A DNA stretch of 64,000 nucleotides from Parabacteroides sp. PFB2-10 (GTDB taxonomy: Bacteria > Bacteroidota > Bacteroidia > Bacteroidales > Tannerellaceae), in assembly GCF_029893085.1 (NCBI RefSeq), contig NZ_JARXWI010000003.1, positions 124,001-188,000 on the forward strand, read 5' to 3'. Shown piece by piece: positions 1 through 8,617 of the stretch; within the stretch, counting starts at the first letter, position 1, and the number at the start of each line of letters is the position of its first letter. The notes under the pieces were generated by a model. That model saw nothing but the letters and a program-made list of their open reading frames with translations, searched no databases and was not told the DNA's origin. Made by a program: the position numbers and the translations under genes.

Positions 1-974
1 ACCAGAATGCCCCAATAATTCCCGTCCCACCGATAGAACAGGCTTCGCTCCATGATATTCGAGAACTGTCCGTTCAACAGGGAGCCTATCGTATCATAGC
101 CTTCACCGTATAATGGCGGAAGCAGATAGATCAAGACACTCAGCATAACTCCCGCAATAATAAACTTCTTCCAGTAGTTGCCAAGACGGCGATAGAACCC
201 TTCAATCTTATTCATCACCCGGGTGAAATAGAGGGATACCAATCCGCAGAATACACCCAACAAAAGCACATACGGGATACGCGCCATCTCGAACACCTCC
301 GTCTGAGAGAACTTAAACATAGCCTCTGTTCCCGTAAAGATATAAGAAACAGTCGCTGCCGTAACCGAGGTGATCAGTAGCGGCATGATAGAGGTCATCG
401 TCAGATCGAGCAATAATACCTCGATCACGAATACCAATCCGGCAATCGGCGCTTTAAAGATCCCGGCAATGGCACCTGCCGCGCCGCATCCCACCAACAG
501 CATCAGCGTCTTTTGCTCCATTTTGAAAAGACGTCCCAGGTTGGAACCGATCGCCGCGCCGGTCAACACAATAGGCGCCTCCGCCCCTACCGATCCTCCG
601 AAACCGATAGTCACCGAACTGGCCACCAGCGACGACCAGACGTTATGCGGTTTGATCCGGCTTTTGCGTTGCGAAATGGCATACAATATCTTGGTTACCC
701 CGTGACTGATGTCGTCACGAACAACATACTTCACAAACAAACCCGCCAACAGAATACCAACCACCGGATAAAGCAGATACAATAAGCTACCCCCATCCAG
801 GTCGAAGTTTCCTAATAAAAGATGCTGTATCCAATGAATCAGGTTCTTGAGGGTGATAGCTGCGGCGGCAGTCAGTAACCCCACAATAAAACTCAGGATA
901 AGGATAAAATGCTTCTCCTTTATATGATTCTCCCGCCATAATATAAACCTACTAAACCATCCTTTTTGTTCCAT
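1..974 (-). CDS. ClC-family chloride channel or transporter, 3' end outside the window
   Basis: About 324 N-terminal residues are visible; the C-terminus lies beyond the left edge. The protein starts MEQKGWFSRF and has repeated hydrophobic helices. At residues about 127-134 it carries GSVGAEAP, matching the ClC selectivity-filter motif G-x-E-x-P, so the gating glutamate is kept, although the common form is GREGP. The usual N-terminal GSGIP motif is replaced by a segment reading DDISHGV (about 87-93). Members of this family move chloride across the inner membrane, either as channels or as Cl-/H+ exchangers; which applies here cannot be told. The start lies 2 bases after the stop of the sugar transferase gene, so it is probably the last gene of a tsaC-transferase-ClC unit. 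Whether a C-terminal CBS or TrkA_C domain follows cannot be seen. Confidence 0.9.
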   Translation of the reverse strand, partial: MEQKGWFSRFILWRENHIKEKHFILILSFIVGLLTAAAAITLKNLIHWIQHLLLGNFDLDGGSLLYLLYPVVGILLAGLFVKYVVRDDISHGVTKILYAISQRKSRIKPHNVWSSLVASSVTIGFGGSVGAEAPIVLTGAAIGSNLGRLFKMEQKTLMLLVGCGAAGAIAGIFKAPIAGLVFVIEVLLLDLTMTSIMPLLITSVTAATVSYIFTGTEAMFKFSQTEVFEMARIPYVLLLGVFCGLVSLYFTRVMNKIEGFYRRLGNYWKKFIIAGVMLSVLIYLLPPLYGEGYDTIGSLLNGQFSNIMERSLFYRWDGNYWGIL

Positions 975-976
975 TG

Positions 977-2377
977 TCAAATACCTTTGCCTGTAATAAC
1001 TGTTTTAACCGTATAAATCAAGATTGTCATATCTAATACCAACGACATATTTTCGTAATAGAGTATATCATATTGCAAACGCTCGATCATCTGATCCACA
1101 TCAACGGCATACCCATATTTCACCATGCCCAGCGAAGTGATGCCCGGACGCACATTATGCAATAGATAATAATAGGGTGCCCGCTTCACGATCTGATCAA
1201 TATAATAGCGTCGCTCCGGACGCGGCCCTACCAGCGACATATCTCCTTTCAATACATTCCAGAACTGGGGCAATTCATCTAAGCGATACTTACGCATCGT
1301 TTGCCCGAACGGCGTAATGCGCGGGTCGTTCTCTGCCGAAAGCAGCGGGCCGTTCTCCTCCGCCCCCACAAACATCGTCCGGAACTTATAGATCATAAAC
1401 GGCTTCCCCATATACCCGATCCGCTCCTGTCGGAAGAAAACCGGTCCTTTGGAATCTCTCTTTACCCGGTAAGCGATATAAAGAAGAGCCGGAGAAAGCA
1501 AAACGATCGCCAGGAGCGAGATCACCTTATCCATAAAAAGCTTGATATTCTTTTCCGCTTCCGAGAAGTTATTATCGGTCAGATCCACCAACGGAATGCC
1601 ATGAATGGTCTTGATGTTCACCTTGGCAAGCATATTGCTATTGTCTGCCAATATCTTTATCGGACGTTTATATTTATATAAGGAATAGATAATCGGCAAC
1701 TGCGCCTCGACATCTTCCGTTTCCAACGCAACGACCAACTCGTCTGCCCTGTTATTCGCCAATATGTCGGACAATTGATCCAAACCACCCAGGAGAGCTC
1801 CGGACGTTACAACAGAAGACTCTTTTTCGTTCTCCGTCACATAGCCGGTAATGGTATAGCCCAACCGAAAGAGCGCCTCTCCTGTTCGCTGTGCTTTTTT
1901 ACCGGAGCCAATAATCAAGACATATAAACTACCTTCTCTTCGTTTCACCCTGTTCAACGCCTGTTGCGTGATACATAAACGAGGAATATAGGTTAATACA
2001 AACTGCAAGCCCAACAGGGTGAAAAACAATTCATAATAGATTTCGAAAGAACGGGGCAGGTCGTTCAGTACAATCACGAAAAAGACAAAGATCACTCCAA
2101 TCCCCACCCCAATAAAGGTAGAAAAGAACTCCGTCAAACGGGATTTGCCTAATGGCTTATTGTAGTAACCGGAGAAATAATATAATACGATCCAAAATAG
2201 CGGCACCAACACCTGTCCTTTCAACACCTGAAACGACAACAAGTAGGAGTCCAGCGACGTGAATCCGAGGAAAGCAGCAACTTCGTAATAACGCAACAGA
2301 TTGAACAACAGCCAGGTGATCGAGGCGGCCACAAAATCTGCAATTAGGTATTTACGCAACTGTCTTTTTTTGTTCAT
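977..2377 (-). CDS. Polyprenyl-phosphate sugar-1-phosphate transferase (WcaJ/PglC-type)
   Basis: This 466-residue inner-membrane protein transfers a sugar-1-phosphate from a nucleotide sugar to undecaprenyl phosphate, the first step of a polysaccharide or capsule unit. It shows the full-length WcaJ-like layout: four hydrophobic segments within about residues 10-130, a Rossmann-like CoA-binding domain (about 150-250, with GSGKKAQRTGEA), another hydrophobic segment near 280-305, then the catalytic domain. That domain has KFRTM near 333 and DELPQFWNVLKGDMSLVGPRP-type residues near 363-385, including the family's conserved acidic and proline residues. The sugar cannot be predicted. It lies 4 bases after tsaC and 2 bases before the ClC gene. 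No other polysaccharide cluster genes adjoin it, so it may act as a stand-alone initiating transferase. Confidence 0.92.
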   Translation of the reverse strand: MNKKRQLRKYLIADFVAASITWLLFNLLRYYEVAAFLGFTSLDSYLLSFQVLKGQVLVPLFWIVLYYFSGYYNKPLGKSRLTEFFSTFIGVGIGVIFVFFVIVLNDLPRSFEIYYELFFTLLGLQFVLTYIPRLCITQQALNRVKRREGSLYVLIIGSGKKAQRTGEALFRLGYTITGYVTENEKESSVVTSGALLGGLDQLSDILANNRADELVVALETEDVEAQLPIIYSLYKYKRPIKILADNSNMLAKVNIKTIHGIPLVDLTDNNFSEAEKNIKLFMDKVISLLAIVLLSPALLYIAYRVKRDSKGPVFFRQERIGYMGKPFMIYKFRTMFVGAEENGPLLSAENDPRITPFGQTMRKYRLDELPQFWNVLKGDMSLVGPRPERRYYIDQIVKRAPYYYLLHNVRPGITSLGMVKYGYAVDVDQMIERLQYDILYYENMSLVLDMTILIYTVKTVITGKGI

Positions 2378-2381
2378 CGTT

Positions 2382-2942
2382 TTATCTGATAATCTTTACC
2401 TCTCCGCCAGCTCCCAATTTAATAATATTGGAAGGCTGAGCCTGTCGCAGGTCATCCTGTCGGTAGCCCACTATATAATCAACGCCATTTTTAATAATTT
2501 CTGATATTTCCGAGAAGTTAGCCGGCGATTTTTCTCCACTTACATTGGCAGAGGTCGACACCAACGGTTTGCGGAAACGCTCACAGAGGCGGCGCGAGAA
2601 CTCCTCCCCGGTAATGCGAATACCCAGACTGCCATCTTCTGCCAGCAATTTAGGTGAGAGGTTGCGGGCATTCGAATAGATGATAGTCAGTGGTTTATCT
2701 GCCACATCGATCAATTGCCAGGCCACATCGGGCACTTCCGTCACGTAGGTTTCCAGCTTCACCGGATTGTCAAGCAACACCAGCATGGCCTTTTGATCCA
2801 TACGACGTTTCAATTCATACACTTTTTGTACGGCTTCATCGTTTGTTGCATCACACCCGATCCCCCAGATTGTATCTGTCGGATAAAGAATTAACCCACC
2901 CGCCTGCATCACTTCGCAAGCCTTTTTTATGTCCTCTGTCAT
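2382..2942 (-). CDS. tsaC: Threonylcarbamoyl-AMP synthase (TsaC/Sua5/YrdC family)
   Basis: The enzyme makes threonylcarbamoyl-AMP from threonine, bicarbonate and ATP for the t6A modification of tRNAs that read ANN codons. The 186-residue product has the YrdC fold signature LYPTDTIWGIGCDA near residues 20-33, a KRR basic stretch near 45, and STSANVSGE near 140. It lacks the extra C-terminal domain of Sua5, so it is the short TsaC type. I chose the ATG at 2942 (MTEDIKKACE) over the upstream ATG at 2975, because the likely promoter element lies at 2960-2967, between the two. It leads a tightly packed leftward unit with the sugar transferase. Confidence 0.9.
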   Translation of the reverse strand: MTEDIKKACEVMQAGGLILYPTDTIWGIGCDATNDEAVQKVYELKRRMDQKAMLVLLDNPVKLETYVTEVPDVAWQLIDVADKPLTIIYSNARNLSPKLLAEDGSLGIRITGEEFSRRLCERFRKPLVSTSANVSGEKSPANFSEISEIIKNGVDYIVGYRQDDLRQAQPSNIIKLGAGGEVKIIR

Positions 2943-2959
2943 ACCACACAATATTTGCG

Positions 2960-2967
2960 CAAATGTA
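2960..2967 (-). promoter_or_regulatory. Bacteroidetes-type -7 element upstream of tsaC
   Basis: On the minus strand this reads TACATTTG, matching TAnnTTTG. Nineteen bases further upstream lies TTTT, three of four matches to the -33 TTTG. A start site about seven bases downstream would give a leader of roughly 11 bases before the ATG at 2942. Confidence 0.45.
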
Positions 2968-3205
2968 GCAATCATTCGGCAGTATAAAAAATAAACCGCT
3001 TATAAAGGGTAGCTATAAACACCCTGTTTTTACGACAAGCAACCTTCGCTCCCCATAACAAAAAGACCCATCTGAAGAATAGAGTTTTTCTGTCATATAT
3101 GGCAACTACACCTCCCTTCCCTCGGTCGTCCTTACTTATCTACGGAATTTGCTGTGTTCTGACAAAATTGTTATTTCTGTCAGCGTCATTTTATCGGGAG
3201 AATTT

Positions 3206-3250
3206 GTTGGCCGACCATGCTGAGCCAATTGGCTGAGCATGGTCGCCAAC
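3206..3250. repeat. Near-perfect 45-base inverted repeat in the tsaC-rpsO gap
   Basis: GACCATGCT (3213-3221) pairs with AGCATGGTC (3236-3244) around a self-complementary AGCCAATTGGCT core, with one mismatched pair. The outer GTTGGC and GCCAAC extend the arms with one bulged base. The 618-base gap between tsaC and rpsO (2976-3593) otherwise holds a weaker CTGACA/TGTCAG hairpin near 3156-3182, the promoters of the two divergent genes, and no convincing gene. The repeat has no T-run, so it is not a plain terminator. Cruciform, operator or transposon-end remnant are all open. Confidence 0.75.
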
Positions 3251-3514
3251 AGATTGCCTTATGCGTTTTTAGTTTATGTCAAAATATTTTCGGCTATAAA
3301 GTTGATGAAAGACATCTTCCCCTCTTTGAATTTGTACATCCCGCTGACTTTCTTTTTGACTTTCAACGGGTGGGTAGCTCTTTCGGAGGCACCCCTGCCA
3401 TCCATCAAACAAAAAGGAAACAGGAGCTTTTAGAATGGATGACAGAAAGGATAGAGGGAAGGGGCTGAGTAGTCACCTATTTTTACCAAAGAAACAAAAA
3501 AATAATAGAATAAC

Positions 3515-3545
3515 CTTGTCGATACAATATTAATCCCTATATTTG
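3515..3545 (+). promoter_or_regulatory. Promoter of rpsO
   Basis: CTTG at 3515-3518 and TATATTTG at 3538-3545 are separated by exactly 19 bases. This fits the Bacteroides -33/-7 pattern (TTTG, 19 bases, TAnnTTTG) with one mismatch. Transcription would begin near 3552, about 42 bases ahead of the rpsO ATG. Confidence 0.6.
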
Positions 3546-3593
3546 CACCCGCTTAAATAACATAGTATTAATTTATTAAAGTATTGAAGAATC

Positions 3594-3863
3594 ATGTATT
3601 TAGATTCAGCTAAAAAACAAGAATTATTTGAAAAGTATGGCAAGGGTACGGTAGATACCGGTTCTCCTGAAAGCCAAATCGCGTTGTTTTCTTTCCGTAT
3701 CGCGCATCTGACAGAACATCTGAAGAAGAATCGCAAAGACTACAACACAGCTCGTTCCCTGAAAATGTTGGTAGGTAAACGTCGTCGTCTGTTGGATTAT
3801 CTAATCAAAGTAGACATCACTCGTTACCGTGCTATCGTAAAAGAACTCGGACTGAGAAAGTAA
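3594..3863 (+). CDS. rpsO: 30S ribosomal protein S15
   Basis: The 89-residue product has the usual S15 length. It shows the family signature over residues about 24-65: TGSPESQIALFS, then the helical LTEHLKKNRKDYN segment, and LVGKRRRLLDYL near 60-71. S15 binds the central domain of 16S rRNA early in assembly of the small subunit platform. The gene stands alone between its own promoter and a terminator at 3887-3923. In many bacteria S15 represses its own translation through a leader structure; the roughly 40-base leader here is short and I see no clear structure in it. Confidence 0.97.
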   Translation: MYLDSAKKQELFEKYGKGTVDTGSPESQIALFSFRIAHLTEHLKKNRKDYNTARSLKMLVGKRRRLLDYLIKVDITRYRAIVKELGLRK

Positions 3864-3886
3864 GAAACACTTTACACAAAAGTATA

Positions 3887-3923
3887 AAAAGAGGTTATTC
3901 CGGTTGGAGTAGCCTCTTTTTTT
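3887..3923 (+). terminator. Intrinsic terminator after rpsO
   Basis: AAAGAGG pairs with CCTCTTT across a loop of about 20 bases and is followed by a run of T. It lies about 25 bases past the rpsO stop, which fits the end of a single-gene transcript. Confidence 0.75.
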
Positions 3924-4041
3924 GTGGATTTGTGGGAATTTACATCGACAAACTCTTTAAAATATGAAATATTAATGTAATTTTGCGCTGTTTTATAACA
4001 AATCATAATTCAAACAAGAAAAAAAAGAGGAATTTATCAGT

Positions 4042-4626
4042 ATGGGGAATAATAAGATTATCGGTGAGAAGATCAAGAGCCTCCGTGAATCGAAGCAACT
4101 TAGTATAGAGGAAGTGGCCGAACGCTCCGGCTTAAACAAAGAACAAATCGAACGGATTGAAGGGAATGTAGATTTCCCCTCACTCGCTCCACTCATCAAA
4201 ATCGCCCGCGTACTGGGTGTTCGTCTGGGTACCTTTCTGGACGATCAGGCCGAACTGGGTCCGGTGGTCAGCCGCAAAAAAGGGACGACCGAACACAATA
4301 GCATCAATTTCACCAACGATGAATCCGACGGACGCAAGCATATGGTCTATCATTCCCTGTCGCAAGACAAGTCGGGACGCCACATGGAACCGTTCCTGAT
4401 CGAGGTCGAACCGCGCGAAGAGGGGGTCGATTTCATTCTCTCTACGCATGAAGGGGAGGAATTTATCTATGTGCTCGACGGCATTATCGAGATCAATTAC
4501 GGAAAAAACACCTATATCCTGGAGGCAGGCGATAGCATCTATTACGACTCGATCATTGCCCACCACGTACATGCCGCGACAAACGAAACTGCCCGCATCC
4601 TGGGTGTTGTCTATACGCCTTATTAA
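4042..4626 (+). CDS. XRE-family regulator with C-terminal cupin domain
   Basis: The 194-residue protein has an N-terminal helix-turn-helix at about residues 7-62 ([20 protein letters not shown] followed by [12 protein letters not shown]) and a C-terminal cupin barrel at about 120-190. The cupin part has [12 protein letters not shown] and a later HHVHA pair typical of the small-ligand or metal-binding cupin_2 fold. The gene ends 10 bases before the acyl-CoA synthetase start, so the two are probably co-transcribed. By analogy with other XRE-cupin proteins it likely senses a small molecule and regulates its own operon, perhaps in response to the acid or acyl-CoA handled by its neighbour; this is inference. 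A TAATTTTG element at 3978-3985 could be its -7 region. Confidence 0.9.
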   Translation: MGNNKIIGEKIKSLRESKQLSIEEVAERSGLNKEQIERIEGNVDFPSLAPLIKIARVLGVRLGTFLDDQAELGPVVSRKKGTTEHNSINFTNDESDGRKHMVYHSLSQDKSGRHMEPFLIEVEPREEGVDFILSTHEGEEFIYVLDGIIEINYGKNTYILEAGDSIYYDSIIAHHVHAATNETARILGVVYTPY

Positions 4627-4636
4627 TCGCCCGGAC

Positions 4637-6298
4637 ATGATGGAATATCAATTGCAGGAAAGAACATTAGGAGACTGGCTGGAACATTGGGCAACCGTTA
4701 CGCCGGATAAGGAATATCTGGTCTATTCCGACAGGAATCTGCGGTTTACCTGGCGTCAGTTCAATCAGCGTGTGGACGATATGGCCAAAGGGCTGATGGC
4801 GATCGGGGTGACACATGGCACACATGTCGGCATCTGGGCTACTAACGTGCCCGACTGGTTGACCTTTGTCTATGCCGGGGCCAAGATAGGCGCGGTGTTG
4901 GTGACGGTGAATACCAATTACAAACAGAGCGAAGTGGAGTATTTGGTTGAAGATGCCGATATTCATACCTTATGTATTACGGAAGGGGTGTTCGACGGTA
5001 ATTATGTCGACATGACATACGAGATGCTTCCGGAACTCAAGGAATCGCAGCGCGGATACCTGAAGAGCGAACGCTTCCCGCAGATGAAAAACGTGGTTTA
5101 TATCGGGCAGGAGAAGTATCGCGGGATGTATAATACGCCCGAGATACTGTTGCTCGGACAAAATATCAGCGACCAAACCCTGGAGGAGGCCAAAGCGAAA
5201 GTGTCCTGCCAGGATGTGGTAAATATGCAATATACCTCCGGAACGACCGGTTTTCCGAAAGGGGTGATGCTGACACACCATAATATTGCCAACAATGGTT
5301 TCTTTACCGGCGAAGGTATGCACTTTACGGCCGAGGATAAGCTCTGCTGCTGTGTGCCGCTTTTCCACTGCTTCGGCATTACGCTTGCTTCGATGAATGT
5401 GTTGACCCATGGTGCTACGCAGGTGATGGTCGAGAAGTTCGATCCGTTGACCGTATTGGCTTCTGTGCACAAAGAACGGTGTACGGCCCTGTATGGGGTG
5501 CCCACCATGTTTATTGCCGAACTGAATCATCCGATGTTCGATATGTTCGATCTGACCTCCCTGCGCACCGGCATTATGGCGGGTTCGCTTTGTCCGATCG
5601 AACTGATGCGCGCGGTGACGGAGAAAATGCACGTTACCTATATCACCAGTGTCTACGGACTGACGGAAACCTCGCCGGGCATGACCCATTCTGTGGTGGA
5701 AGATTCGTTTGAAGCCCGTTGTACGACGGTCGGCAAAGAGTATCCGTTTACGGAAGTGAAGATATTCGATCCCGAGACAGGCGAAGAATGTCCGACAGGT
5801 GTGCAGGGCGAAGTGTGTTGCCGAGGCTACTTAGTGATGAAAGGTTATTATAAAAACCCGGAAGCTACGGCCGAAGCCATCGACAAAGAGGGCTGGTTGC
5901 ATTCCGGTGACCTGGGTGTCAAAGACGAAGAGGGCTACTTCCGCATCACAGGGCGTATCAAGGATATGATTATCCGTGGGGGAGAAAACATTTATCCCCG
6001 CGAGATCGAAGAGTTCCTCTATCACCTGGAAGGCGTGCAGGACATACAGGTAGCCGGTATTCCTTCTGAGAAATACGGCGAAGAGGTGGGCGCGTTTATC
6101 ATCCTGAAAGAGGGAGCCTCTGTGACGGAAGAGGAGGTAAAAGACTTCTGCCGTGGCAAGATTGCCCGTCATAAGATCCCGAAATACATCTTCTTCATCG
6201 AAGGATTCCCCCTGACCGGTAGCGGTAAGATTCAGAAATTCAAACTAAAAGACATCGGCCTGCAACTCCTGAAGGAGAAGGGGGTAGAGGTGATCTGA
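4637..6298 (+). CDS. AMP-binding acyl-CoA synthetase
   Basis: This 553-residue ANL-superfamily enzyme activates a carboxylic acid with ATP and transfers it to CoA. The phosphate-binding loop [11 protein letters not shown] is near residue 200. The YGLTETSP motif is near 338. The hinge [18 protein letters not shown] is near 440-457, and the catalytic lysine is in [10 protein letters not shown] near 527. I used the ATG at 4637 ([10 protein letters not shown]), 10 bases after the XRE-cupin stop; the longer open frame from 4448 runs inside that gene. Length and motifs fit medium- or long-chain acyl-CoA synthetases, but the chain length cannot be fixed. No beta-oxidation genes lie beside it, so roles could include salvage of exogenous fatty acids or activation of a branched or aryl acid. 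Confidence 0.9.
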   Translation: MMEYQLQERTLGDWLEHWATVTPDKEYLVYSDRNLRFTWRQFNQRVDDMAKGLMAIGVTHGTHVGIWATNVPDWLTFVYAGAKIGAVLVTVNTNYKQSEVEYLVEDADIHTLCITEGVFDGNYVDMTYEMLPELKESQRGYLKSERFPQMKNVVYIGQEKYRGMYNTPEILLLGQNISDQTLEEAKAKVSCQDVVNMQYTSGTTGFPKGVMLTHHNIANNGFFTGEGMHFTAEDKLCCCVPLFHCFGITLASMNVLTHGATQVMVEKFDPLTVLASVHKERCTALYGVPTMFIAELNHPMFDMFDLTSLRTGIMAGSLCPIELMRAVTEKMHVTYITSVYGLTETSPGMTHSVVEDSFEARCTTVGKEYPFTEVKIFDPETGEECPTGVQGEVCCRGYLVMKGYYKNPEATAEAIDKEGWLHSGDLGVKDEEGYFRITGRIKDMIIRGGENIYPREIEEFLYHLEGVQDIQVAGIPSEKYGEEVGAFIILKEGASVTEEEVKDFCRGKIARHKIPKYIFFIEGFPLTGSGKIQKFKLKDIGLQLLKEKGVEVI

Positions 6299-6322
6299 TT
6301 TAGCAAAAACACTTATTTATAG

Positions 6323-6361
6323 GGCAAAATAGCAGAAGTTTCTGCTATTTTGCCTTTTTTT
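6323..6361 (+). terminator. Strong intrinsic terminator after the acyl-CoA synthetase
   Basis: GGCAAAATAGCAGAA pairs perfectly with TTCTGCTATTTTGCC over 15 base pairs with a two-base spacer, followed by seven T residues (6355-6361). It begins 25 bases after the synthetase stop and closes the XRE-cupin/synthetase operon. Confidence 0.92.
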
Positions 6362-6401
6362 GTGCAAGCTTTTCTTATTTTTGTTCATCAAACATAAATG
6401 T

Positions 6402-7139
6402 ATGGCAACATCTATCCCTGAAAAGAAAACACCCCGTCTCTTATCGATTATCATTCCCTCCTATAATGAGTCAGAGACCATTCTCCCTTTGTTGGAGAAA
6501 GTGTGCCGTGTGAATTTGATAGATGATATTGCGAAGGAGATTGTTATTGTCAACGACGGGTCGAAAGATAATACAGAAAATCTGATCAAAGCATTTATGG
6601 AAGAGCATCCGGATCTACTCATTACATATCTTAGCCATCAGAAAAACCAGGGGAAAGGAATGGCTATTCGCACAGGGATCAACCATATTACCGGTGATTA
6701 TGCCATTATACAGGATGCGGATCTGGAATATGATCCGGAAGATTATAATGTTATTTTAGAGCAACTGATTACAGGTGAAGAGCCGGTCATCTATGGGTCG
6801 CGCTTTCTTTTAAAGGAAAACAGGCATTCTTCCCAAACGTTTTTCTGGGGAGGACGATTGGTTACTTTTGTGACAAATATTCTTTTCTGGCAACGGTTGA
6901 CAGATGAACCGACCTGTTATAAAGCCTTTCATACACACTTATTGAAGTCTATTCCGTTGAAATGTACCGGATTTGAGTTTTGCCCTGAAGTAACAGCTAA
7001 AGTTTCCAAACGAGGATATAAGATAAAAGAGGTGCCTATTCGTTATTATCCCCGCACAATCCATGAAGGGAAAAAGATTCGCTGGACAGATGGACTGGAA
7101 GCGATATGGGTGCTCTTGAAATACAGGTTTGTCAATTAA
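6402..7139 (+). CDS. Family 2 glycosyltransferase (dolichol-phosphate-mannose-synthase-like)
   Basis: The 245-residue protein is a soluble GT-A glycosyltransferase. It begins MATSIPEKKT and shows LLSIIIPSYNESETI near residues 13-27, the nucleotide-binding VIVNDGSKDNT near 48-58, QGKGMAIRTGI near 85, and the metal-binding acidic motif DADLEYDPEDY near 105. It lacks the C-terminal membrane helices of many polyprenyl-phosphate glycosyltransferases. Members often move a sugar from a nucleotide donor to a polyprenyl phosphate. The next gene, 10 bases on, encodes a polytopic membrane protein that could use such a lipid-linked sugar. The ATG at 6402 is preferred to an upstream TTG inside the promoter region. 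Confidence 0.88.
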   Translation: MATSIPEKKTPRLLSIIIPSYNESETILPLLEKVCRVNLIDDIAKEIVIVNDGSKDNTENLIKAFMEEHPDLLITYLSHQKNQGKGMAIRTGINHITGDYAIIQDADLEYDPEDYNVILEQLITGEEPVIYGSRFLLKENRHSSQTFFWGGRLVTFVTNILFWQRLTDEPTCYKAFHTHLLKSIPLKCTGFEFCPEVTAKVSKRGYKIKEVPIRYYPRTIHEGKKIRWTDGLEAIWVLLKYRFVN

Positions 7140-7149
7140 ATAAGAATGC

Positions 7150-8613
7150 ATGAAAAATTTTCCGCAATTCATTTCCTATTTGAGAGAGAAAGAACAGAAA
7201 AGAGAGTTGATCATACTCTCTATTCTTTTGTCTATTTTAGGCATTGTCTATTATCAGTTATATCCTTTCCCCTTTCTATATCCTGATTCGGCAACCTATG
7301 TCTTTTCTGCTTACAAGGATATGTTTACGCCATATCGTCCCATGGGTTATTCACACTACCTGCAGCTTGTTCATGCACTAAGCGGCAGCATTTCCGCCTT
7401 GTTTGTTGTGACCTATATCATTCATATGGTTGCCTCTTTATTCTTCCTCTATTCATTCAAATACCTGATCGGACTACGCAATCGATATATCTTCTATGTG
7501 CTTTGCCTTTTTGTATTCTTATCGCCCACGATTCTGTTCAGTACCAATTACCTGATGAGTGATTGTTTGTTTAATTCACTCACGATGTTATTCTTAGCCA
7601 CGGCTATTTGGTTGATATATAGCCGGAACTTCATTTTTATTCTGATACATTTATTTACCTTATATATACTGTACAATTTACGGTATTCCGGGATGTTTTA
7701 TGTGCCTGTCTCCATGTGCGCTATTTTTATCTCTTACCAGAAGCAAAACAAACTCATGCAAATCGGGTTGATGTGTTTGCCGCTTGTCCTTTTCTTTTTT
7801 ATGCAAGACGCAGCGCGCAAAAACTATAAAAAGAATACGTCTGTCAATATTACTTCCGCTTTTAGCGGTTGGCAATTAATGAATAATGCCTCTGTTCTTA
7901 TCCCGGAGACCAAACATCTACCCTCTTCTACTTTCGATACACAGAAAGAAAAACTATTACATGACTATTTCAAGCAGGTGCCTGACTCACTTTTTACGAC
8001 TCAATCGGCATTGACTACCGACCTCATGTGGAATAATGATTCCCCTTTAAAGATATTCAATGCTTACTATATGCACATTAATACTATCAATTATGGGATG
8101 GCATGGGTTCAGGTAGGAGATGTTTACTCGGACTATGCTAAAAAAATTATATTCAAATATCCATTTTCTTTCTTGCACAAATTTGTGATTCCCTCTTTTT
8201 TAAGCTTTTTCCAATTCAAGGAAATAGTGGAAGAACATATTGAGTTTAAAAACGAAGAGATGTATCGGGAGTATTATGGCATTCAGATGGATACATTCGT
8301 ACATACGCCCGACTATTTCACCCGCTTCAACCCTGTTCGGCATATTTTTAATTATATCTACTGGATTCTATTTACTCTTTCCGTGGTTTGTTTTATCTCA
8401 ACCACACGCAAGGCATCCTGGAACGATCATTCTTGGCGATTAGCCTTTCTGCTTCTCTTGTTTATACTGATTTATATAGGTGTATCTGCCCTGGCAAGTC
8501 CAAATACCACCTGGCGTTATGCCTTGCCTATCTATGTCCCTTCTCTCTTTTTTATGGTGTATGTTGCACTTCCGTTTTTGGAAAAATGGAAGCCGCGTAA
8601 GCAAGAATCATAG
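7150..8613 (+). CDS. Polytopic membrane protein, possible GT-C glycosyltransferase
   Basis: The 487-residue product has about 11-12 hydrophobic segments. A first-loop motif, PFLYPDSATYVFSAYKD (about residues 40-57), resembles the acidic first periplasmic loop of GT-C transferases such as ArnT or PMT. A central extracytoplasmic region lies at about 225-340. I cannot identify its family firmly. The pairing with the adjoining GT2 gene suggests a two-step pathway, the GT2 loading a sugar onto a lipid carrier and this protein moving it to a periplasmic acceptor; this is inference. The gene is A/T-richer than its neighbours. Its stop is 4 bases from the convergent AraC-type gene. Confidence 0.8.
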   Translation: MKNFPQFISYLREKEQKRELIILSILLSILGIVYYQLYPFPFLYPDSATYVFSAYKDMFTPYRPMGYSHYLQLVHALSGSISALFVVTYIIHMVASLFFLYSFKYLIGLRNRYIFYVLCLFVFLSPTILFSTNYLMSDCLFNSLTMLFLATAIWLIYSRNFIFILIHLFTLYILYNLRYSGMFYVPVSMCAIFISYQKQNKLMQIGLMCLPLVLFFFMQDAARKNYKKNTSVNITSAFSGWQLMNNASVLIPETKHLPSSTFDTQKEKLLHDYFKQVPDSLFTTQSALTTDLMWNNDSPLKIFNAYYMHINTINYGMAWVQVGDVYSDYAKKIIFKYPFSFLHKFVIPSFLSFFQFKEIVEEHIEFKNEEMYREYYGIQMDTFVHTPDYFTRFNPVRHIFNYIYWILFTLSVVCFISTTRKASWNDHSWRLAFLLLLFILIYIGVSALASPNTTWRYALPIYVPSLFFMVYVALPFLEKWKPRKQES

Positions 8614-8617
8614 TCTT

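Noticed and set aside
370-705. Plus-strand open frame of 111 codons
   Set aside because: It is antisense to the ClC-family gene, whose conserved motifs are on the other strand.
3217-3468. An 83-codon open frame in the tsaC-rpsO gap
   Set aside because: It begins inside the long inverted repeat, has no ribosome site and shows no recognisable family; codon use is unlike nearby genes.
4970-5689. A 239-codon minus-strand frame inside the acyl-CoA synthetase gene
   Set aside because: It is histidine- and arginine-rich, a common shadow of a coding strand, and has no family match.
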